This document shows, piece after piece, positions 6,892 through 11,893 of a stretch of 11,893 nt of DNA. The stretch's first letter is position 1; each line of letters begins with the position of its first letter. The stretch lies in assembly GCA_051745085.1 (NCBI GenBank), contig JBNJDR010000051.1, forward strand, positions 1 to 11,893, written 5' to 3'. The stretch is from Halonatronomonas sp051745085. GTDB taxonomy: Bacteria > Bacillota > Halanaerobiia > Halanaerobiales > Halarsenatibacteraceae. Made by a program: the position numbers and the translations under genes. A model generated the notes under the pieces. That model made no database searches and was not told where the DNA came from. It was given only the letters and a program-made list of their open reading frames with translations.

Positions 6892-8646
6892 ATGCTCGAC
6901 AATATTAGAACCAATGCAGAAATTAATATGTTAGGACAAGAAAAAATTCTCATGCTCATGCATCATCACGAAAACAGGAGAATTCTGCAGGAAATTTTAA
7001 AACCCGATTACGAGATTATAAGTCATCAGAAAAATCAACTTCCTGATGATCTTTTCGACCTGATCATCCTCGATGAGCAGGGTCTTGCTCAACATGCAGA
7101 ATTATTTAGAAAATCTGAGATCAGCCCGGATGTAACAATAATAGACGTTCCGGTAGTATTATTTACGGGGATACCGCTTGAAAAAATAAGCCCTTCTAAC
7201 TTAGAGATACTGGATGATATTATTACTATTCCTTCGAAGAAAAAACTGATCAAATATCGGATCGATCGTCTTGTAAAAAAAGAGGGGAGAAAGCTATATT
7301 TATCCCGGTATATTTACGAATCTTTATCTCAGAACTCAGAGATTGGTGTTAGCATATTAGAGGATAATACCATTAAATATATCAACTCTACCTTCTTAAA
7401 TATCTTAGAGAAAGCAGGACAGGAGCTAAGAGGGAAGCACATTAAAGAGATATTTTCCGAAGAGAAAATCTTGAATTTCCTGCAGGAATCACCGCGAGAC
7501 AATGTCCCAAAAACTGCTAACTTTAAGCTTTATTCTGCGGAAGAAGATAAGTGGATTAAAGCTTCTCTTTCTCCGGCTAAATTTTTACAGCGGCAGCTAA
7601 AGATGTTGATTTTGCTTGATATCACAGAGCATATCTCTGTTCGAGACGGTCTCACTGGACTCTATAACCGCAAATTTATTGAAGAAGAGATGGATAGACT
7701 TGATACGGTCAGGCAGCTGCCCTTAAGTTTGATCATGGCTGATGTAAATGGATTAAAATTGGTTAACGATACCTGCGGACATCATACGGGAGATGAGCTA
7801 TTAAGCAAGGTGGCTCGCTTATTACAGGATTCATGTCGGGATGAAGATCTGGTAGCTCGCTATGGAGGCGATGAATTTTTAATATTTCTTCCTCAAACCA
7901 CTGAAAAAGAGGCGAAAATAATTTACGATAGGATTAAAAAAAATGCTCGCAATACGACCCTGGAGGGATTAGATATTCCTATATCTATAGCATTAGGAGT
8001 GGGCGTTAAAGAGGAAATAGATAAAGATATTCAAACCCTCTTGATGGAAGCTGAAAATAATATGTATGACAATAAGCGGACCGAAAGCCGGAGCGTTAAA
8101 AATAACATTTTGACTACCCTTCTTACTACATTAGGCACAAAAAGTCATGAAACGGAAGAGCATGCCATCCGGATGAGAGATTTAGCTGTTCGCCTGGGTG
8201 AAAAGATAGGTTTAACCGTATCTGAATTGGATAAACTCTCTCTGTTGGCCAGTCTTCATGATATCGGTAAGGTTACTATTCCCGTTGAGATTTTTTCTAA
8301 ACCAGGTAAACTAAGTAAGCGGGAATGGGAAAGTGTAAAAAGACATCCTGAAACCGGCGAACATATAGCTTCTTCGACAGAGGAGTTTTCTCATATCAGC
8401 AAAGAAATCTTATCTCATCATGAACGCTGGGATGGGGACGGTTATCCCCAGGGATTAAGTGGGGAAGAGACTCCTCTCCTGGCTAGAATCATATCTATAG
8501 TTGACGCCTACGATGTGATGACCACGGGCAGACCTTATCAACCGGGGATCAGCCAGGAGGAAGCTCTCCAGGAGATAGATAGTTGTGCCGGCAGTCAATT
8601 CGACCCCGATCTGGCCCAGGAATTTATAAAAATGTTAACCGATTAG
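6892..8646 (+). CDS. Degenerate REC-PAS-GGDEF-HD-GYP c-di-GMP enzyme
   Basis: The protein has 584 residues. Residues 17-135 have the layout of a response-regulator receiver domain: hydrophobic strand ILMLM, D61 in LIILDEQ at the phospho-acceptor place, T92, and IPSKK (113-117) where the conserved Lys is expected. The acidic metal-binding pair is gone, with M23-H24 and neighbouring His residues in its place, so it is probably an atypical or pseudo-receiver. A PAS domain follows (about 141-250, ending LLDITEH). The GGDEF domain (254-415) has intact GGDEF (325-329) and I-site R316-D-E-D319. The HD-GYP domain (420-582) has HDIGK (456-460) and HHERWDGDGYP (509-519). Both synthesis and breakdown of c-di-GMP look possible. 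GGAGG (6880-6884) sits 7 bases before ATG 6892 and fixes the start. The KaiC-like gene lies 21 bases upstream and the flippase-like gene 36 bases downstream. The receiver-like domain is a natural candidate for contact with the KaiC-like ATPase; that is inference. Confidence 0.93.
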   Translation: MLDNIRTNAEINMLGQEKILMLMHHHENRRILQEILKPDYEIISHQKNQLPDDLFDLIILDEQGLAQHAELFRKSEISPDVTIIDVPVVLFTGIPLEKISPSNLEILDDIITIPSKKKLIKYRIDRLVKKEGRKLYLSRYIYESLSQNSEIGVSILEDNTIKYINSTFLNILEKAGQELRGKHIKEIFSEEKILNFLQESPRDNVPKTANFKLYSAEEDKWIKASLSPAKFLQRQLKMLILLDITEHISVRDGLTGLYNRKFIEEEMDRLDTVRQLPLSLIMADVNGLKLVNDTCGHHTGDELLSKVARLLQDSCRDEDLVARYGGDEFLIFLPQTTEKEAKIIYDRIKKNARNTTLEGLDIPISIALGVGVKEEIDKDIQTLLMEAENNMYDNKRTESRSVKNNILTTLLTTLGTKSHETEEHAIRMRDLAVRLGEKIGLTVSELDKLSLLASLHDIGKVTIPVEIFSKPGKLSKREWESVKRHPETGEHIASSTEEFSHISKEILSHHERWDGDGYPQGLSGEETPLLARIISIVDAYDVMTTGRPYQPGISQEEALQEIDSCAGSQFDPDLAQEFIKMLTD

Positions 8647-8682
8647 AATTTAGGACTTTTAGATTTTGCAGGAGGATTTTTA

Positions 8683-9741
8683 ATGGCTAATAATCAAAAT
8701 AGATTCAATCGAATAATGAATTTAAAGAATGTCCTGATATATTTTGCCATATTTGTTTTGATTTCAGCAGCGGCACTTTTTATTATTTATGAATTTTTTG
8801 CTGAGGGCACGAATCTTCAGCAAATTTTTGATTTTCCTTTAGAAATATTAGTCTCATTGATCGTTTTATTGTTTTTCTACTTTTTATTCGATGGGTTAAG
8901 ATTATTTGCGGTCTTAAAAACATTAGAGGCTGATATCTCCTTTTTTGAAATATATAAGCTGGTTTTTATCAACCTATTTATTTCCAATATTACTCCCCTT
9001 GCTTCAGGTGGGGGTGTGGCTCAAGTATACTTTCTGCAAAATAAAGGGGTACCTCTGGGCAAATCCAGTGCAGCGACCCTGATTCGGACCCTGCTGGCTA
9101 CTACTATGTTATTTATAGGAGCACCTCTGGTTCTGCTTACCAATGAAAATATGATGGCTCTGGTACCTGGTAATTCAGTTGTTTATTATTTTGGGGCCTT
9201 TTTAGGTCTGTATCTGCTTTTCTTCTATATTTTGATTTTTAAGTCCAGATTTTTGAAAAAAACCATCTATCGTATCCTTTATTCATTAAAATCGAAAAAG
9301 ATCTTGAGCAGGTCCAGGTATAAGAAGGTTCTAAAGTATCTTTTTGATAATCTAGAATTATTCACCCAGGACCTTATCTTTTTTATCTACGGGAGAAAAA
9401 TCTACGTTTTTTTATCGTTTATCTTCACGGTGATATTTCTGGTTTCAGAATTTAGTTTCTCATATTTGCTCTTAAATGGGATGGGTTATGACGCTTCCTT
9501 CGGGTATGTAATTACCCTGCAGATAGTTGTAGTCTTTTTGATGTACTTTGCTCCTACCCCAGGTGCTTCCGGGGTTGCTGAAGGTGGTTACTCCCTTTTG
9601 TTTACTCAGTTTGTAGCGCGGAAAGATATTTTCCCTCTGCTTTTTTACTGGCGTTTTTTTACTAAATATGTGGGCATTTTAATCGGTGTTATTATATTTT
9701 TTAAACTGATACTTAAAGGAGAGTCTACAGATGAAGAGTAA
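8683..9741 (+). CDS. Flippase-like membrane protein (LPG synthase TM / AglD / UPF0104 family)
   Basis: The 352-residue protein is an integral membrane protein with about eight hydrophobic segments: roughly 15-39, 52-77, 84-104, 127-150, 160-183, 236-262, 269-291 and 322-345. It has the two signatures of the lysylphosphatidylglycerol-synthase membrane family (PF03706): TPLASGGGVAQ at 104-114, and PTPGASGVAEGGY at 291-303 with the conserved Glu (E300). This is the domain that in MprF moves lysyl-PG across the membrane; free-standing copies often lie beside lipid glycosyltransferases. There is no aminoacyl-transfer domain, so it is not a full MprF. GGAGG (8671-8675) lies 7 bases before ATG 8683. 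Its end overlaps the next gene by 11 bases, so the two are translationally coupled. The best guess is translocation of the glycolipid made by the neighbouring enzyme; the substrate cannot be read from sequence. Confidence 0.9.
   Translation: MANNQNRFNRIMNLKNVLIYFAIFVLISAAALFIIYEFFAEGTNLQQIFDFPLEILVSLIVLLFFYFLFDGLRLFAVLKTLEADISFFEIYKLVFINLFISNITPLASGGGVAQVYFLQNKGVPLGKSSAATLIRTLLATTMLFIGAPLVLLTNENMMALVPGNSVVYYFGAFLGLYLLFFYILIFKSRFLKKTIYRILYSLKSKKILSRSRYKKVLKYLFDNLELFTQDLIFFIYGRKIYVFLSFIFTVIFLVSEFSFSYLLLNGMGYDASFGYVITLQIVVVFLMYFAPTPGASGVAEGGYSLLFTQFVARKDIFPLLFYWRFFTKYVGILIGVIIFFKLILKGESTDEE
9715..9733 (+). promoter_or_regulatory. Ribosome binding site and start of the pseudo-phosphoesterase-glycosyltransferase gene
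   Basis: AAAGGAG (9715-9721) lies 9 bases before ATG 9731, inside the end of the flippase-like gene (stop 9739-9741). The 11-base overlap in a different frame is the classical arrangement for translational coupling and fixes the start of the next gene. Confidence 0.75.
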
Positions 9742-11893
9742 GGGTAAAATTTGGCTGTTAATTTTAATCACGGTGATTATTATCCTGGTAAGTTATAAGA
9801 TCTATGCGCCCTACTCTATTCAAGATTTCAATGCGGTGAATATTAAAAGCATGGAAGAGATAAGGCAGAATGTAAATCAGGAGAAGTATAATTTTGCTGT
9901 GGTAGGGAATATTGAAAACTCGATTGCGATATTCGACAACCGAATTTTACCCGATTTAAACGATGAAAAAATTGATTTTATCATATCCACCGGTAATAAT
10001 CTGGTCGACGGAGATGAAGGTAAGTATCGAGTTTTTTATCGAACTTTAGGCAGGATTCAGATACCTTTCATCACAGCAGTGGGGATAAATGAGATCGAAG
10101 ATGAGGGTCATCCCAATTTTTATAAGTACTTTGGCCCTTTTTATTACTCCTTCGCTTTCGGCCGGAGTTATTTTATCTTTCTGGACACCACGGGGAATAC
10201 TAATATGACCTGGCAGAAAGATTGGCTGGAAAGAGAATTAAGTCAGGCGCAAAATTATCAGCATCGCTTCGTTGTAATGAATCAGCCGCCGGTGGAGGTG
10301 GACCCAGAATATCTGATAGATGATAAAATCAAATATATTGAATCTGAAACTTTAAGGGAATATTATCAAAATATATTTAGTGAACATAACATTGACACAG
10401 TTTTTTCTTCCAATTTGGAACTACATCATCAGACAAATATTAATGGGGTCGATTATATAATTAGTGGTGGAGCCGGGGGAGAACTGATCGTTGATAATGA
10501 CAACAGTTTTTATCATTATATGGAGGTAGAGGTTGGCCCCGCTGGGATTGTTTATAATCTGAACAAATTAGAAAATAACCCAGGTGCTATCTCAAAGTTC
10601 ATGGTAAACCTCTGGGTAGCTTTCCAATCTTTCATATATACTAATTACCTTAATATTCTTATCGTGTTATTTATTTTGCTGGCTGTTTTTTATATAATTC
10701 ATCGAGAGATTAACAAGGAGGTCGACTATTATCGCAGTTTTGCTTATTCAGACCCGGAGATTGAAGATAGGAAGTTAAAGATCGCCATGTTTACCGATAA
10801 TTATTTTCCGGTTATAGGGGGTGTGCCGATTTCGATCAGAAGGCTGACCAAAGCTTTAAAAGATCGAGGCCACGAGGTGAAGATATTTGCTCCGGAATAT
10901 CAAAAAGAGCCCGAAGTCAAGGTGGAGGAAAGTGATATCATCCGCTGCAGCTCTCTGTACTATTATAAAGAGCACGGTCTGGAGTTCTCGGTGACCAATA
11001 TTTTTTCTCCTCAAATTAGAAAGAAATTCGAAGCTGAAGATTTCGATGTTGTTCATATCCATCACCCTCACTGGTTGGGCGGAAAAGGAAGGAGATTGGC
11101 GGAAAAAAATAATCTTCCCGTGGCGTTTACTTATCATACCCGGCTGGAGAAGTATGCTCACTATGTGCCCAATATCCTCTTTTTGCGCAAGTTTTTTGCT
11201 AACCGATTTTCCCATTATATGGTTAGGAGTTTCGCTAATAAAGCCGATGCAGTTTTTACTCCTACCGAATCGACCAAAAATTATCTGCGCAATGTGGGAG
11301 TAAGTCGCTATATCCATGTGATGCCCACCGGAGTAGATCTGGATCATTATAATTATTCTGAGGAGGAGATAGAGAAGCTTCGAGATGAGTGCCGCGATGG
11401 CCATGAACATCTTTTGATAACAGTTTCCCGTCTGTCCAAAGAAAAAAACCTGTATTTCTTGTTAGAGGGGATTAAGTATTTACAGGATAACAGTGATCTG
11501 GACTTTAAGCTGATAATCATCGGGGGTGGACCTGAGCGGGAAAACTTATTAGATTTCATCCAGCAGCATGCTCTTGAGGACAGGGTAGAGTTGATCGGTA
11601 TTGTTGATTTTCGAGAGATAAGCCAGTATTATCTGGCTTCCGATTTGTTCGTCTTTGCCTCCACTACTGAAACCCAGGGTATGGTCCTCCTGGAAGCTAT
11701 GGCAGGTTATACGCCTGTAGTCGCGGTTCGCTCCAGCGGGATAGAAGATGTCATTGAAAATGGTTGTAACGGTTTTAAGACCGATGAAGAGGTGGGAAAA
11801 TGGGCTGGAAAGGTCGAAGAGATCTTATCAGATGAGTCCACCCTGGAGGCGGCCGCTCAGAATGCTAGAGATATGGCCGAAAAATATTCTATT
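9731..11893 (+). CDS. Membrane-anchored pseudo-metallophosphoesterase fused to GT4 glycosyltransferase (3' partial)
   Basis: The frame stays open for 721 codons to the window edge. A signal-anchor (7-22) leads to an extracytoplasmic domain (about 55-265) with the calcineurin-like phosphoesterase layout: FAVVGN60, STGN89N, AVGIN120E, GPFYYSFAFG, WLERELSQA, VVMN184QPP, SSN228LE230, ISGGAGG. The positions that normally read GD, GD, GNHE, H in HxP and GHxH are N60, N89, I119-N120, N184 and N228/E230. All metal ligands I can place are replaced, so it should not be a phosphatase; it may bind or sense instead. A second membrane segment (307-325) brings the chain back to the cytoplasm. From 350 comes a GT-B, family GT4 glycosyltransferase: FTDNYFPVIGGV (donor/acceptor loop), TYHTRLEKYAHY, MPTGVD, SRLSKEKN (567-573), IIGGGPE, and the EX7E motif E647-E655 in ETQGMVLLE. 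The motifs resemble 1,2-diacylglycerol glucosyltransferases, so a glycolipid product is likely. Overlap with the flippase-like gene supports that. The C-terminal end lies outside the window. Confidence 0.9.
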   Translation, partial: MKSKGKIWLLILITVIIILVSYKIYAPYSIQDFNAVNIKSMEEIRQNVNQEKYNFAVVGNIENSIAIFDNRILPDLNDEKIDFIISTGNNLVDGDEGKYRVFYRTLGRIQIPFITAVGINEIEDEGHPNFYKYFGPFYYSFAFGRSYFIFLDTTGNTNMTWQKDWLERELSQAQNYQHRFVVMNQPPVEVDPEYLIDDKIKYIESETLREYYQNIFSEHNIDTVFSSNLELHHQTNINGVDYIISGGAGGELIVDNDNSFYHYMEVEVGPAGIVYNLNKLENNPGAISKFMVNLWVAFQSFIYTNYLNILIVLFILLAVFYIIHREINKEVDYYRSFAYSDPEIEDRKLKIAMFTDNYFPVIGGVPISIRRLTKALKDRGHEVKIFAPEYQKEPEVKVEESDIIRCSSLYYYKEHGLEFSVTNIFSPQIRKKFEAEDFDVVHIHHPHWLGGKGRRLAEKNNLPVAFTYHTRLEKYAHYVPNILFLRKFFANRFSHYMVRSFANKADAVFTPTESTKNYLRNVGVSRYIHVMPTGVDLDHYNYSEEEIEKLRDECRDGHEHLLITVSRLSKEKNLYFLLEGIKYLQDNSDLDFKLIIIGGGPERENLLDFIQQHALEDRVELIGIVDFREISQYYLASDLFVFASTTETQGMVLLEAMAGYTPVVAVRSSGIEDVIENGCNGFKTDEEVGKWAGKVEEILSDESTLEAAAQNARDMAEKYSI

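Noticed and set aside
6063..6959. Two minus-strand frames of 70 and 87 codons
   Set aside because: They are opposite the second KaiC domain and the gene junction at 6870-6892; no supporting features.
8683..9741. Full MprF lysylphosphatidylglycerol synthase
   Set aside because: Only the membrane flippase-like half is present; there is no C-terminal aminoacyl-transferase domain.
10856..11559. Minus-strand frames of 184 and 68 codons and a plus-strand frame of 85 codons (11046-11303)
   Set aside because: All three are shadows of the GT4 domain, whose frame from 9731 is open to the window end and shows clear GT4 motifs.

Overview
The window holds seven protein-coding genes, all on the + strand and tightly packed. 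The sequence is moderately AT-rich, Shine-Dalgarno sites are strong (GGAGG-type), and many proteins are acidic (rich in Asp/Glu). The crowd of PAS-GGDEF-HD-GYP proteins, the KaiC-like ATPase and a DAG-glucosyltransferase-type GT4 would suit an anaerobic, possibly halophilic member of the Bacillota/Halanaerobiaeota (Halanaerobiales-like). That placement is inference from style, not from a marker gene. No tRNA, rRNA, CRISPR array or transposase gene was seen. No stretch longer than 300 bases lacks a gene; the largest gap is 4294-4472.

Region 1 (1-4399) is a cyclic-di-GMP signalling pair. The first gene is a 5'-truncated PAS-GGDEF-HD-GYP protein. The second is a REC-PAS-GAF-PAS-PAS-GGDEF-HD-GYP protein of about 1030 residues. 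Its receiver domain is open in frame only from 1195 and has no ATG/GTG/TTG start there, so it uses either an ATT start (1201) or carries a frameshift. A clear intrinsic terminator (4357-4399) closes this unit, after a small palindromic, REP-like patch just behind the stop codon.

Region 2 (4426-8646) starts with an extended -10 promoter and a membrane-anchored acidic protein of unknown function. It continues with a double-domain KaiC-like ATPase and a third GGDEF-HD-GYP protein, which has a degenerate receiver domain and one PAS domain. A second promoter candidate overlaps a perfect 16-bp palindrome just in front of the KaiC-like gene.

Region 3 (8683-11893) looks like glycolipid synthesis and transport. 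An MprF/AglD-type flippase-like membrane protein overlaps by 11 bases a gene that stays open to the window edge. That gene encodes a membrane-anchored extracytoplasmic domain with the fold signature of a calcineurin-like phosphoesterase, but with every recognisable metal-ligand position substituted. A second membrane segment and a cytoplasmic GT4 glycosyltransferase resembling diacylglycerol glucosyltransferases follow.

The genes from 5419 to the end are separated by 21 and 36 bases or overlap, so KaiC-like ATPase, c-di-GMP enzyme, flippase and pseudo-phosphoesterase/glycosyltransferase may form one transcription unit. The most interesting reading is a KaiC/c-di-GMP switch co-expressed with envelope glycolipid production. 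The pseudo-phosphoesterase fusion and the altered KaiC phosphosites are the parts least explained by known families.
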